DNA from: an uncultured Lachnospiraceae bacterium
GTDB lineage: Bacteria > Bacillota > Clostridia > Lachnospirales > Lachnospiraceae
DNA length: 64,000 nucleotides
Assembly (NCBI GenBank): GCA_947626505.1
Contig: CANQSN010000002.1
Span: forward strand, 1 to 64,000
Reading direction: 5' to 3'
The position numbers were made by a program, and so were the translations under genes. Of the stretch, positions 9,861 to 20,315 are shown one piece after another; within the stretch, counting starts at the first letter, position 1, and every line of letters begins with the position of its first letter. Below the pieces are notes generated by a model. It was given only the letters and a program-made list of their open reading frames with translations, did not search any database and was not told the origin of the DNA.

Positions 9861-11456
9861 TCATGCCTTTATCACTGCCATAGCCACCCTTATTCCATCC
9901 TGCGCTGCGGACATAATTCCTCCCGCATACCCAGCCCCCTCGCCGCATGGATAAAGTCCCTTAATATTACTGTTTAATTCTTTATTGCGAACAATCTTAA
10001 CAGGCGAAGAAGTCCGGCTTTCCACTCCTAAAACCAACGAATCTGCTCTTGCATATCCCGGCATGTTTTTGTCCCATGCGCATACAGCCTCAATTATAGC
10101 GGATGAAATGCTTTCCGGAAGACATCTTCTAATATTACCAAAAGCGACCGCGCCCTTAGTACACGCTTTAACTCCTCCATATTCCGTTGATACAGTATTA
10201 TTTTTAAAATCCTCAAAAAGCTGTATCGGAATTCGTCCCTTTCCTTCAATAAATGCAGCCTGCTCTAACTGACGTTGAAAATCAATTCCTGCAAGCGGAG
10301 ACTCTCCTTTATAATCATCCGGAGTAACGCTGGCAACAACTGCGCTATTAGAATTGTCGGCCATACGCGCATGGTTGCTCATACCATTAACTACTATACA
10401 TCCTTCTTCCGAGGATGCATTGACAACATACCCGCCCGGACACATGCAAAATGTAAAAACACTCCTTTTGTTGCTGGCATGATACGTCATTTTATAATTA
10501 GCTGTAGGAAGTTTAACCTTTCCATAATGCTCCTTATACTGCAGTGCGTCAATTTGTGTTCTGGGATGTTCTATTCGGATTCCGACTGCAAATGGTTTTT
10601 GCTCAATATGTACCCCCTTATCTAAAAGCATTTCAAATGTATCTCTTGCACTGTGTCCAATGGCCAGTACTACATGGTCGCCTAGAAGCTTACTTCCATC
10701 CTCCAATACCACCCCTTTTATCTCTATACCGTTTTTATCCATAATAAAATCGACAACTTTAGAAGAAAAATGTATCTCGCCGCCGAGAGCAATAATTTTT
10801 TTCCGCAAATTACTAACTACATTTTTTAAATAATCTGTTCCTATATGCGGATTTGAAAGATAAAGAATGTCCTCCGGTGCGCCGCATTCTACAAAGCTTT
10901 TTAGAATAAAACGCTGCTGTCCGTTTTTATCCTTTGCAGAAGTATTTAATTTCCCATCGGAAAATGTTCCCGCCCCGCCTTCTCCAAACTGTACATTTGA
11001 ATCAGGGTTAAGCTTCTCTTTCTCCTGCCAAAAGGCATCCACATCCTTAAAACGCTCCTCCACGCATTTCCCCCGTTCCAATAAAATTGGATTAAAACCA
11101 TTTAGCGCTAATATATATCCACAAAACAAACCTGCCGGTCCGGTACCTATGACAATAGGCCGTCTGTCAAATGAAGGAACATTTTTAACTATTGGATTAA
11201 ATTCAACTCTTTTAGTTGACATAATATTTTTATTTTTAATCTTCTTGACAAGCTTCTCCTCTTCACTGTCAGAATCAAGCCTTATCTCCACAGAATAAAC
11301 AACCTTAAGCGGATGTTTTATCCTACAGTCATAGGACATTTTTACAAGCTCATATGTAAAATTCCTGTTATAAAGCCTTAATTTTTTCTCAATTGCCCTT
11401 CTTAATTCTTCCTCACTGTGTCCCACATCAAGCTTAATCTCATTTATTCTAATCAC
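9861..11456 (-). CDS. FAD-dependent dehydrogenase-like protein (COG2509-type)
   Basis: Dinucleotide-binding RPIVIGTGPAGLFCGYILALNGFNPILLERG, GGAGTFSDGKLNT, C-terminal GLYPCGEGAGYAGGIMSAAQDGI. Confidence 0.9.
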   Translation of the reverse strand: MIRINEIKLDVGHSEEELRRAIEKKLRLYNRNFTYELVKMSYDCRIKHPLKVVYSVEIRLDSDSEEEKLVKKIKNKNIMSTKRVEFNPIVKNVPSFDRRPIVIGTGPAGLFCGYILALNGFNPILLERGKCVEERFKDVDAFWQEKEKLNPDSNVQFGEGGAGTFSDGKLNTSAKDKNGQQRFILKSFVECGAPEDILYLSNPHIGTDYLKNVVSNLRKKIIALGGEIHFSSKVVDFIMDKNGIEIKGVVLEDGSKLLGDHVVLAIGHSARDTFEMLLDKGVHIEQKPFAVGIRIEHPRTQIDALQYKEHYGKVKLPTANYKMTYHASNKRSVFTFCMCPGGYVVNASSEEGCIVVNGMSNHARMADNSNSAVVASVTPDDYKGESPLAGIDFQRQLEQAAFIEGKGRIPIQLFEDFKNNTVSTEYGGVKACTKGAVAFGNIRRCLPESISSAIIEAVCAWDKNMPGYARADSLVLGVESRTSSPVKIVRNKELNSNIKGLYPCGEGAGYAGGIMSAAQDGIRVAMAVIKA

Positions 11457-12726
11457 CTAACTCAACACCTTCCGCCGCCCTAAGCATTTTAATTCTTTTT
11501 TCTATTCCTCTAGCCGCTACCATAGCGCTGCTAAATGCAAATTGCAGATTGTATCCTCCGCAGGTACCGTCAACATTTAGTATTTCTCCGGCAAAAAAGC
11601 ACCCCGGGCTTAAAACAGATTCCATCGTATCCGAAGAAATTCCGGCAGTATCCACTCCTCCGGCAGTTACCTGAGCATGGTCAAAATCCTCGCTTCCAGT
11701 TATTTCCACAACAAATCCCTTGACAATATTAATTATACTGTCAAATTCTTTATCAGTAATCGTGAGAATCGGTTTCTCTTTGTCCACGTCGGAACGTTTA
11801 CATACCAAATCACACAAAGGATAACTTATATAGCCTGACAAGTAATTTAGTACGGTAGCATCACTCTCAAATTTTGTCTGGTTTAACATAGCCGCCAAAT
11901 CCTTCACACTGTAATCCGGAAGAAAATCAAGTTTTATGTATACTTCTTTATTCTGTTTAAGAAGCTCATTAGCATATCGGCTGATTTGAAAAACCGGAAT
12001 TCCACTAATACCTTTTTCTGTAAACTGCACCTCGCCATCGCTTTTTGCATATATATGATTTTTCATTTTCTTGCCCTCATATAGCGATAAAGCGGCTCTT
12101 GCTCGAAGACCTTTCCAATTGAAAGCTTTCCCGTTTGGTATATGCAAAGCGCATAGCGCCGGAAATGTTGATATTATGGTATGTCCTAAGCTTTCCGCCA
12201 GTTTATATCCATTATAAGGTTCGCGCTTAAAATATACCGACGCTTTTCCGCCGCATGCTAAAAGAACACATCTTGCATCATATTTTCCATAAGATGTGGT
12301 CACATGGTATATATGTTTTTTTGTTAGCTTTATTTCTTTTACAATTCTGTCCGTACATAAAGTAACATTATCCTTTGACTGCGCGTTAATCATGGCGTTC
12401 ACCACCGTTTTAGCCTGATTAGTATAAGGATAATAGTATCCCTGCTTTTGCTGCTCAAGAATCCCAATACTTCTCATAAACGTTATCGTATTTACATATG
12501 TAAACTGTTCATACACCCTATTGGCAAATGCAGAATCGCCGCGAAAACTAGTTTCGTCATATTGGGAATTAGTAAAATTACATCTTCCGTTTCCTGTAGC
12601 ATAAAGCTTTTTACCAAGCTCCTTAAGCTGCTCAATTAATAAAACCTTATAACCTTTACGCCCAAGCTCAATGCTTGCGGTAATTCCGGCAGCTCCGCCT
12701 CCGACTATAATACAATCATATACCAT
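11449..12726 (-). CDS. NAD(P)/FAD-dependent oxidoreductase, HI0933/BaiN-like family
   Basis: MVYDCIIVGGGAAGITASIELGRKGYKVLLIEQ; LYATGNGRCNFTN; FFAGEILNVDGTCGGYNLQFAFSSA. ATG at 12726 has an upstream GGAGG; the ORF-track start at 12780 lies inside an intergenic repeat. Confidence 0.92.
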   Translation of the reverse strand: MVYDCIIVGGGAAGITASIELGRKGYKVLLIEQLKELGKKLYATGNGRCNFTNSQYDETSFRGDSAFANRVYEQFTYVNTITFMRSIGILEQQKQGYYYPYTNQAKTVVNAMINAQSKDNVTLCTDRIVKEIKLTKKHIYHVTTSYGKYDARCVLLACGGKASVYFKREPYNGYKLAESLGHTIISTFPALCALHIPNGKAFNWKGLRARAALSLYEGKKMKNHIYAKSDGEVQFTEKGISGIPVFQISRYANELLKQNKEVYIKLDFLPDYSVKDLAAMLNQTKFESDATVLNYLSGYISYPLCDLVCKRSDVDKEKPILTITDKEFDSIINIVKGFVVEITGSEDFDHAQVTAGGVDTAGISSDTMESVLSPGCFFAGEILNVDGTCGGYNLQFAFSSAMVAARGIEKRIKMLRAAEGVELGD

Positions 12727-12742
12727 AATAATCCTCCAATAT

Positions 12743-12786
12743 GTTACTCGCCGCCTATAAAAGTGAAAGTCATCTCCCATCTGATA
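12743..12786 (-). repeat. Intergenic repeat family copy A (TATCAGATGGGAGA...GGCGGCGAGTAAC)
   Basis: Minus strand TATCAGATGGGAGATGACTTTCACTTTTATAGGCGGCGAGTAAC, alignable to copy B at 33364-33407. Confidence 0.8.
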
Positions 12787-12805
12787 TATAACTGTGCAGG
12801 CGCTG

Positions 12806-14128
12806 TCAGTTACATCCGCTGTCAGGAGCTATTCCTGCCAAATAATTTATAAACTGCTGTGCCGTCCGCCCCGAAATACCTCCATGGCTAAGCTCCCATT
12901 TGTTAGCTTCATTGCATAATTCCTCATCTGACATGGTAATCATAGGATAATGCTTCCTAAGCTCTTTTACAATTGTAAAATACTCCTTCTGACTGGGTTT
13001 GGAATAATAAATTGTAACACCAAAGCGGTTAACTAAGGACAGTTTCTCCTGCATAGTGTCAGATTTATGCATTCCATTGTCCACTTGAATATCATTTCTG
13101 TCACTCCATGTTTCCTTAATCAAATGTCTGCGGTTAGATGTTGCATAAATAAGCACATTGTCCGGCTTAGTCTCTACCCCGCCTTCAATTACAGCCTTTA
13201 AGAACTTATACTCCGTCTCAAACTCCTCAAAGGATAAATCATCCATATAAATTATAAAGCGATAATTCCTGTTTTTAATCATGGAAATAACTGTGGATAA
13301 ATCCTTAAACTGATGTTTATAAATTTCAATCATTCTAAGCCCCTGATCATAAAACTCATTTATAATTGCTTTAACAGATGTGGACTTACCTGTACCGCTG
13401 TCCCCAAAAAGTAACACATTATTGGCAGCTCTGCCCTCCACAAATGCCTTGGTATTATCAATAAGCTTTTTCTTTTGTATTTCGTAGCCAACTAAATCCT
13501 TTAACAGCACCTTATCCATATTGTTTATTGCTACAAATTTTACATTTTGGGAATGCTCCTTTAAGCGAAATGCTTTATTTAATCCAAACATTCCTACGCC
13601 ATAATTCTTATAGAAATCTGTAACAAGCGTAAAAATATCTTCTTCCCCTAAAGCTTGTTCAATCTTTAAGCTCAATGCCTGCACCTTTTCACTTACATTG
13701 TGGTTGTACATCCGCTCAGTTTTCGGAATAGCCTTATAATTGGAAATAACAGAGAAACAGTCAATATTAAGAGCATCCTCAATCGGCTTAAAATCATAAT
13801 TAAACAAATTTTTAAAAATTCTGAAATCATTTTTTGCAAAATAATTAACAGTTCCATCATTTGCTCCCACCTTTTCGCAGGTAAGAGAAAATGAATTTTC
13901 ATTTGTAATTAAAATATAAGTTAAATAATTATGCCATAAATTGCAATCAAAACCATAGCTTGTAGATAAATCTAACAATCGTTTAATTTCTACATAAATC
14001 CTTGTGGTCAAATCCGCTTTGTCAAATTGTCCCTTATCAAATTCCTCAAAAATATTTGACAACCTAAATAAAATACAATCCTTTGGCAAATCTCGGTATA
14101 ATACCAATTTTGCAATATCCCTGTACAT
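12806..14128 (-). CDS. DUF815 family AAA-type ATPase
   Basis: [51 protein letters not shown]; architecture typical of DUF815. Confidence 0.88.
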   Translation of the reverse strand: MYRDIAKLVLYRDLPKDCILFRLSNIFEEFDKGQFDKADLTTRIYVEIKRLLDLSTSYGFDCNLWHNYLTYILITNENSFSLTCEKVGANDGTVNYFAKNDFRIFKNLFNYDFKPIEDALNIDCFSVISNYKAIPKTERMYNHNVSEKVQALSLKIEQALGEEDIFTLVTDFYKNYGVGMFGLNKAFRLKEHSQNVKFVAINNMDKVLLKDLVGYEIQKKKLIDNTKAFVEGRAANNVLLFGDSGTGKSTSVKAIINEFYDQGLRMIEIYKHQFKDLSTVISMIKNRNYRFIIYMDDLSFEEFETEYKFLKAVIEGGVETKPDNVLIYATSNRRHLIKETWSDRNDIQVDNGMHKSDTMQEKLSLVNRFGVTIYYSKPSQKEYFTIVKELRKHYPMITMSDEELCNEANKWELSHGGISGRTAQQFINYLAGIAPDSGCN

Positions 14129-14217
14129 TTAAAAAACCTCTTTCCTTTGTATTTTTATTCTTAACTCAAACTTTGCATATAAAAAGCTTTAAGCGCAAAG
14201 TGTGATTTCTCATTTAA

Positions 14218-14248
14218 GACTTGCTTACAAGTCGTCTTCCATCTGATA
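14218..14248 (-). repeat. Intergenic repeat family copy D
   Basis: Minus strand TATCAGATGGAAGACGACTTGTAAGCAAGTC, with hairpin GACTTG-taag-CAAGTC, about 8 nt after stop of the 14257-14760 gene. Confidence 0.75.
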
Positions 14249-14256
14249 AGAAAGCT

Positions 14257-14760
14257 TTAGCTGCTTAGGGATTCTAACAATGAATACAGCTCGTCTTCAT
14301 TCTTTACACATATTCCACGTATCAATTTTTCCTTATATTCAGACGTCATGTGAGATTCATCAATAGCAGTTTCCTCAAATACAGTAACCTTATCCTTAAG
14401 ATACACAGTAAGCTTATCTGAAGAATAGACCACATAGTATTTCCAATCAGGCACCTTACTTGAAGCTTCAACATCTTCTGCATTAATAGAAGAATGTACT
14501 ATGTCGTCGCTGTTATCCTGTGCAGAGCCATCTTTAAAAGCCTGCTCGGTTTTGTTACTATCCGCCGCAGCATACTTGTCCGCATTAGTTTTACCGTCTG
14601 CAATCTCTCCATCTATTACATTCTCCTGATTTTCCTTAATATTCTTTATTTCTTCATTTATACTGTTTGCTCTTTTCTCATACCAATGAAAGCTGTATCC
14701 ATATGCAGCGCAAAACAATGCCATCATAAGAAAAAGGGCAACACTAATACGTTTCTTCAT
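14257..14760 (-). CDS. Membrane-anchored protein with BofC C-terminal-like domain
   Basis: N-terminal TM (MKKRISVALFLMMALFCAAYGYSF); C-terminal YYVVYSSDKLTVYLKDKVTVFEETAIDESHMTSEYKEKLIRGICVKNEDELYSLLESLSS resembles BofC C-terminal domains. Confidence 0.6.
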   Translation of the reverse strand: MKKRISVALFLMMALFCAAYGYSFHWYEKRANSINEEIKNIKENQENVIDGEIADGKTNADKYAAADSNKTEQAFKDGSAQDNSDDIVHSSINAEDVEASSKVPDWKYYVVYSSDKLTVYLKDKVTVFEETAIDESHMTSEYKEKLIRGICVKNEDELYSLLESLSS

Positions 14761-14887
14761 AAAATATCACCTCGTATTCAGTGTTACCTCTTTTCACTTA
14801 TTTATACATAATTTTACAATTCCCCAAATACATCTTCGTTTAAATAATATAACTCAAGCTTCTCACATACAAAATTATTATAAGCAG

Positions 14888-17182
14888 TTAAGTCTGCTTT
14901 GTAGTATCTTCATTAATGTCATCTAAGCTCAACAATTCAATATCATCCTCCTGTTTCTGAAACTTTTTTAAAATTTCAGAAACATTAATCGGCTCTGTAT
15001 CATCCGTAATGTGAGATTTTAATGCGCTTTGCTCAGATGAAGCTTCCCTTATGGGAGTAATTACAGTTTCTGTTTTAGCCCCGTTTAATGCAGGCGATGT
15101 TTTAACTGACGTAACATTTTTTAAAGCTTCATTTGCATTTCTTTCTATATAAGGCTTAACTGTATCCTCCTGTTCTGTCTGTTTTACATTAGAGGACTCT
15201 TTTGACGCAACAGTCTTAACAGGTTTAGCCGCTTCTGAAGGCTTGGTATCTGAAGAAGGCGATACCGGCGATTCCTTTTGAATAGATGCAAGCAGAGAAG
15301 CAACTACCTCGTCTCCCGTATTAATAACGCTATCACTTTTAGAAACAGGCTCTGTATGTGCGCTGTATAATTCATCCTCTTTAGACTGTTTTACTTCTGA
15401 ACCATATAAATTCTGCTGAATCTCATCAATATTTGAAGGTATATCCTCTGCCTCCTGTTTTCGGAAAATAAACTTCTTTTGCGGACGCTTTTGTCTTGGA
15501 GGCTCCTCATAAATCTCTGCCAGTTCTTCCTCGAAAGGGTGGTCGTAGGTTTCAACCAAATGAAGCTTAATACCAAGAGAACGAATCTTATTTCCCATAG
15601 GCAGCATTTCATAATCATTTTCAGTAAATGCATTTGAAAGATAAAGAAAAAGCAGGTAGCTGGCCAGCGCAGTAATTATTCCGGCAATGAGTCCTATATA
15701 TTCCTTTCCTTCCCCAAACAGCAGATAAAATACCTGATATACGAAAAATGTACAAAAACCCATTTCCACAGAAGCCAATGTAATATTAATCACTTTGCTT
15801 CCAAACAGCTTTCGATAACCTGTAATACGATAAATGGCTATCCAATTCAATATCCATATTACAAGTGAAAATGCCAAAGTTCCCAAAATCAATGCATATA
15901 TTCCATAATTTTTATTGAGGAAATATATAACTACTGCAATGTGCACAGTAAGCGCTATCAAACCATGAATAACCGGCGACTTCATATCATCAAGTCCCTG
16001 CAAAACAGCATTGGTCAAGGTTGAAATACAGTTAAATATTACTGTAACCGCACCCCAAATCAACACATGAACCGCCACTACCAGAGTTGTAGACCTTCCA
16101 AACAAAAGCATGATGGGCCTTGCAAGCACAATCAAACCAACAGTTGATGGCAACGCAATAAGCATGGTGAACTTCATAGCTGTATCTATCTTATGATTAG
16201 CTGCTTTAAGATTATTTTTTACTACATTGGCAGTAATAGCCGGAATAATAGCGCTTGACAAAGCGGCCGCAATACTTGCCGGTACGCTGACAAGCTTTAA
16301 ATATTTAGCAGAATATATTCCCTGCAGTACGCTTATATCCTGTCCATGAATCTTTTTTGCCTCTAAAATATTAGCAAACAATGTCTGGTCAATAATAGGG
16401 CATACATTGTAAATCAGCGAACTGAAAAGAACCGGAGTAACGGTAACAAATATAAGTTTAAAAATATCGCCATAATCTTCGGTTTTTCTATGGCGGTCAT
16501 GGCGTATACGCCTAACAATCCTCGGGCGGTATGCCACATAAACAAAAAGCATGAACAAAAGACCGATAGCAACTCCGGCAGCAGTACCAAGGGTACTTCC
16601 CACAGCGCCATAGGTAGCCCGCTTTACTGAGCCCGCTGCATAGGGCATAACTAAAATATATGCTGCCAGCACACTTATAACCGCATTTAAAATTCCTTCT
16701 AAAATCTGTGAAAATGAAGTAGGAATCATGGTGTTATATCCTTGAAAATAGCCTCTTAAAACACCTAATATACCTGCTAAAAAAATAACAGGACACAAAA
16801 CCTTAAGCGCAGGAACAGCCCCCGACTGACTGTCAGGTAACAGCCTTGAAGCAAACACAAATGTTAAAATAGCGCATATGCCCGCCACTACCATAACATA
16901 AATCAAAGATGCATAAAGTACTCTTTGGGCATTCTTAAATTGATGTTTTACTAATCTGGCAGATACAATCTTAGAGACTGCCAGCGGTATACTAAATGAA
17001 GAAATCAAAAGAACAAGTGAATAAATGTTATAAGCATAGCTGTAATAACCATTACCCATATCACCTATAACCCTTGTCAAAGGCATCTGATACAGAAGTC
17101 CTAAAACCCTGACAAGGATTGCCGCAACTCCCAAAATTGCTCCCTGTACAATAAAATTATTAGAATTTTCCTTTTGACTCAT
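14888..17182 (-). CDS. Polysaccharide flippase / SpoVB-MurJ-like (MOP superfamily) with long C-terminal extension
   Basis: Multi-TM N-terminal ~520 aa (GAILGVAAILVRVLGLLYQMPLTRVIGDMGNGYYSYAYNIYSL); C-terminal ~240 aa charged, low complexity. Confidence 0.87.
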   Translation of the reverse strand: MSQKENSNNFIVQGAILGVAAILVRVLGLLYQMPLTRVIGDMGNGYYSYAYNIYSLVLLISSFSIPLAVSKIVSARLVKHQFKNAQRVLYASLIYVMVVAGICAILTFVFASRLLPDSQSGAVPALKVLCPVIFLAGILGVLRGYFQGYNTMIPTSFSQILEGILNAVISVLAAYILVMPYAAGSVKRATYGAVGSTLGTAAGVAIGLLFMLFVYVAYRPRIVRRIRHDRHRKTEDYGDIFKLIFVTVTPVLFSSLIYNVCPIIDQTLFANILEAKKIHGQDISVLQGIYSAKYLKLVSVPASIAAALSSAIIPAITANVVKNNLKAANHKIDTAMKFTMLIALPSTVGLIVLARPIMLLFGRSTTLVVAVHVLIWGAVTVIFNCISTLTNAVLQGLDDMKSPVIHGLIALTVHIAVVIYFLNKNYGIYALILGTLAFSLVIWILNWIAIYRITGYRKLFGSKVINITLASVEMGFCTFFVYQVFYLLFGEGKEYIGLIAGIITALASYLLFLYLSNAFTENDYEMLPMGNKIRSLGIKLHLVETYDHPFEEELAEIYEEPPRQKRPQKKFIFRKQEAEDIPSNIDEIQQNLYGSEVKQSKEDELYSAHTEPVSKSDSVINTGDEVVASLLASIQKESPVSPSSDTKPSEAAKPVKTVASKESSNVKQTEQEDTVKPYIERNANEALKNVTSVKTSPALNGAKTETVITPIREASSEQSALKSHITDDTEPINVSEILKKFQKQEDDIELLSLDDINEDTTKQT

Positions 17183-17233
17183 ATTTACCTCTTCTCATCA
17201 CATAATTATGTATGTCGTTTTATCTTTCATTTT

Positions 17234-17617
17234 TTAATCCAATATAAACCCATGTGGAAGCAAATCCCTTAACTGATACTCTACAATTCCATCAGGACCT
17301 TCTAATACTACAATTCCCTCCGGCATAAATTCCCATAAAACCTGAAGACATATTCCGCAGGGAAATGTAAGTTCATCGTTATTCTCTCCCACTATAGCTA
17401 TTTTTGTAAATGTGCGCTCTCCCTCAGACACTGCCTTGAAAACAGCAGTACGCTCAGCGCAGTTTGTTGCGCCATAGGAGGAATTTTCAATGTTGCATCC
17501 TGTATAAGTCTTTCCACCCTTAGTTAAAAGGCAGGCTCCTACATGAAATTTAGAATAAGGGGCGTAAGAAAAATTTCTTGCTTCCTTTGCCAATTCTATC
17601 AATTGTGCATTATCCAT
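17234..17617 (-). CDS. cdd: Cytidine deaminase
   Basis: APYSKFHVGACLLTKGGKTYTGCNIENSSYGATNCAERTA; FPCGICLQVLWEF. ATG at 17617 preceded by AGAGAGG. Confidence 0.95.
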   Translation of the reverse strand: MDNAQLIELAKEARNFSYAPYSKFHVGACLLTKGGKTYTGCNIENSSYGATNCAERTAVFKAVSEGERTFTKIAIVGENNDELTFPCGICLQVLWEFMPEGIVVLEGPDGIVEYQLRDLLPHGFILD

Positions 17618-17679
17618 ATAATTAACCTCTCTATTTAAAGACTTGCTTGCCATGAAAACCACATCTGCAAAGTTTTGAA

Positions 17680-18753
17680 TCACTTGCTAAATGTAACGCC
17701 TTTTTTATTATTAGCAGGGAATACACAAATCCACGTTTTTCCCGGATTAACGGAAAGAGAATCGCCATTGGAGTTATAATAATTGGTATATTCATTTAAA
17801 GAGTTTTTCTCCCATGTTATAGGTATATACTTGCCCTCTGTAATATAATAACCCTTTCCACTGCCAATTAAGTCCAAATCCTGATACCCCTTGCGGTCGA
17901 TGTTGGAATACTTTGTAAACTGCACGATTATATTCTCATAGGCAAGCTGTTTTCCTGTCTGGTCATCAATATGCTTGTTGCCATACTGCCATCGGTAATA
18001 TAATCCATCCTTTTTGTTATATTTAAAATATGGATGGGAATATGCATTAAATGTAAGATTGACGGTACCTGCCTTTTTAGAATCTTCACTGTCAGGTTTT
18101 TGACGTTCCACGTTAAAGTTAAATCTTGGTTCTGTAATTGTAACATTTTTTTCAAACTTTGACTTTTTAATACCGGCCACTATCTTCTTACCGTCAGTAT
18201 AAGCATTATGAGGCGCCACTCTTGAATTATCGCGATAAAAAATAACGCTGCCCAATGCGCTCAGACCACTTAATTCATTAGTTCCCAACTCTTCCATCTC
18301 GGAAACTGCATACTTTGTCTGTCCGAAATGAGTGTAAATAGCGTCATATTCATGAGAATAATCGACATAATAATGTCTTGCACTTCTAACCGGTCCCAGC
18401 TTTGGAATCTTCTTATAATCCTGAAATACTCCCATCAAACGTGTAATTCCGCCTTCAACAACACATTCATACATGATATCTGCACTGCTTAATCCTGACT
18501 GAGGCATTGCCACATCAATATTATTAATCATGCATGTAACAACTCTGTTTTTTGCTACCTTCTCGTCTACCAGTTCTCCGGTCAGAAGGCTTACAACCTT
18601 ACCCTTAGCAAAATCATATTCGATAGCTCCCGATACAGCGCTGCCCTCTGTAGGCGGAACTGTCATGTCCACGCTTCCCATCTCGCCTCCGCAGCCTGTA
18701 AGAATTGCACTTACCAATGTCATTACAACCAGTATTTTAATAATGTTTTTCAT
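17680..18753 (-). CDS. DUF3048 domain-containing lipoprotein (YerB-like)
   Basis: Lipobox LTGC near N-terminus; VVTCMINNIDVAMPQSGLSSADIMYECVVEGGITRLMGVFQ; GPVRSARHYYVDYSHEYDAIYTHFGQT. Confidence 0.9.
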   Translation of the reverse strand: MKNIIKILVVMTLVSAILTGCGGEMGSVDMTVPPTEGSAVSGAIEYDFAKGKVVSLLTGELVDEKVAKNRVVTCMINNIDVAMPQSGLSSADIMYECVVEGGITRLMGVFQDYKKIPKLGPVRSARHYYVDYSHEYDAIYTHFGQTKYAVSEMEELGTNELSGLSALGSVIFYRDNSRVAPHNAYTDGKKIVAGIKKSKFEKNVTITEPRFNFNVERQKPDSEDSKKAGTVNLTFNAYSHPYFKYNKKDGLYYRWQYGNKHIDDQTGKQLAYENIIVQFTKYSNIDRKGYQDLDLIGSGKGYYITEGKYIPITWEKNSLNEYTNYYNSNGDSLSVNPGKTWICVFPANNKKGVTFSK

Positions 18754-18765
18754 TTTGTTATCCTC

Positions 18766-19269
18766 CTACACCATAGTTCTTGTGTATCCTTTATTTTTCA
18801 ACAGAAGCTCCTGACGAGCCTCCATATCTATACGTTCAGTATCTTCCATATGGTCAAAGCCAAATAAATGCAGCATTGAATGTGCAGTTAAAAATGCTAA
18901 CTCCCTGACCGCAGAATGATTATAGGCTTCAGCCTGTGAAATAACCTTATCCACAGATATCATAATATCTCCAAGCATTAAATTACCGGTATCCGGATTA
19001 AATGCAGTATCCTCCTCTGAAATATTACTGAAATCTCCGGGTATTTCATATTCCAGCATGGGAAATGACAATACGTCTGTCGGCTGATTGATTCCCCGAA
19101 AGCTCTCATTCACTTCCTGAATTCTTTTATTATCTGTAAGAGTAACGGAAATCTCTGAATCAAAAGGAAATTTATATTCTGATAAAGCCTCTTCTACAAT
19201 ATCTGTGATAACTTTTTTATAATCAAAATCAAGCAAAGCTGATGCTTCATATTCTATCATCAATTCCAT
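18766..19269 (-). CDS. ybeY: Endoribonuclease YbeY (rRNA maturation)
   Basis: NESFRGINQPTDVLSFPM; HSMLHLFGFDHMED zinc-binding motif. Confidence 0.95.
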   Translation of the reverse strand: MELMIEYEASALLDFDYKKVITDIVEEALSEYKFPFDSEISVTLTDNKRIQEVNESFRGINQPTDVLSFPMLEYEIPGDFSNISEEDTAFNPDTGNLMLGDIMISVDKVISQAEAYNHSAVRELAFLTAHSMLHLFGFDHMEDTERIDMEARQELLLKNKGYTRTMV

Positions 19270-19286
19270 AACTATTCACCGGTATA

Positions 19287-20315
19287 TCATCTATTATATT
19301 TTTGAGCATTGGTCTTTCCTGTACCATTCTTTTTATTATTCTTAGATGCGCTGCTTAAAGACTTCTTCTCATAATCCTCATATGCTTTAACAATCTTCTG
19401 TACCAACGGATGCCTTACAACATCTGTGCTTGTCAAATGACAAATACCAATCTCATCCATCCTTCCAAGAACCTTTAGCGCCACCTCCAGTCCTGATTTC
19501 GCATCAGGAGCAAGATCCTTCTGAGTTAAATCTCCTGTAATAACAGCCTTAGAGCCAAAACCAATGCGGGTTAAAAACATTTTCATCTGTGCCGGAGTAG
19601 TGTTCTGCGCTTCGTCCAAAACAACAAATGCATTATCCAGTGTACGTCCGCGCATGTAAGCTAGAGGCGCAACCTCAATAAGTCCTTTTTCCATATTTTT
19701 TTGGAATGTCTCCGCTCCCATAATCTGATACAGCGCGTCATAGAGAGGCCTTAAGTATGGATCCACCTTGCTTTGCAAATCACCCGGAAGAAAGCCCAGC
19801 TTCTCGCCAGCTTCAATGGCAGGTCTGGTTAAAATAATTCTGTTGACTTCGTTATTTTTAAAAGCTGTAATTGCCAATGCCATAGCAAGATAAGTTTTAC
19901 CGGTTCCAGCAGGTCCTACGCCAAATACAATCATTTTATTCTTCATTTCCTGAACATATTTTTTCTGACCAATGGTTTTAGGCTTAACAGCGCCGCCTAA
20001 TACAGTATGGCATATTACCTCTTTATCAAGTTCTACAATCTCCTGCTCATTCTCTTCTTTGCTTAAAGACAATGCATAATCAACCTGCTGCTCTGTAATG
20101 TCGTTTCCACGCTCCGATAAAATAAGCAGCTCTTTAATTACCTTTATGGCTCTTATTACGTCAGACTCTTCACCGATAATCTTTAAAAGGTCGTCGCGAA
20201 ATACCATAGATACAGAAAGCTCATTTTCCATTTTCTTCATGTATGAATCATAACGTCCAAATACATTCTGAATATGAGAATCGGAAATTTTAATCAGTCT
20301 CTCTACTTTGTTCAT
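19287..20315 (-). CDS. PhoH family ATPase
   Basis: VFGVGPAGTGKTYLAMALAI; RPAIEAGEKLGFLPGDLQSKVDPYLRPLYDAL; ATG at 20315 (MNKVERLIKI) preferred. Confidence 0.93.
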   Translation of the reverse strand: MNKVERLIKISDSHIQNVFGRYDSYMKKMENELSVSMVFRDDLLKIIGEESDVIRAIKVIKELLILSERGNDITEQQVDYALSLSKEENEQEIVELDKEVICHTVLGGAVKPKTIGQKKYVQEMKNKMIVFGVGPAGTGKTYLAMALAITAFKNNEVNRIILTRPAIEAGEKLGFLPGDLQSKVDPYLRPLYDALYQIMGAETFQKNMEKGLIEVAPLAYMRGRTLDNAFVVLDEAQNTTPAQMKMFLTRIGFGSKAVITGDLTQKDLAPDAKSGLEVALKVLGRMDEIGICHLTSTDVVRHPLVQKIVKAYEDYEKKSLSSASKNNKKNGTGKTNAQKYNR

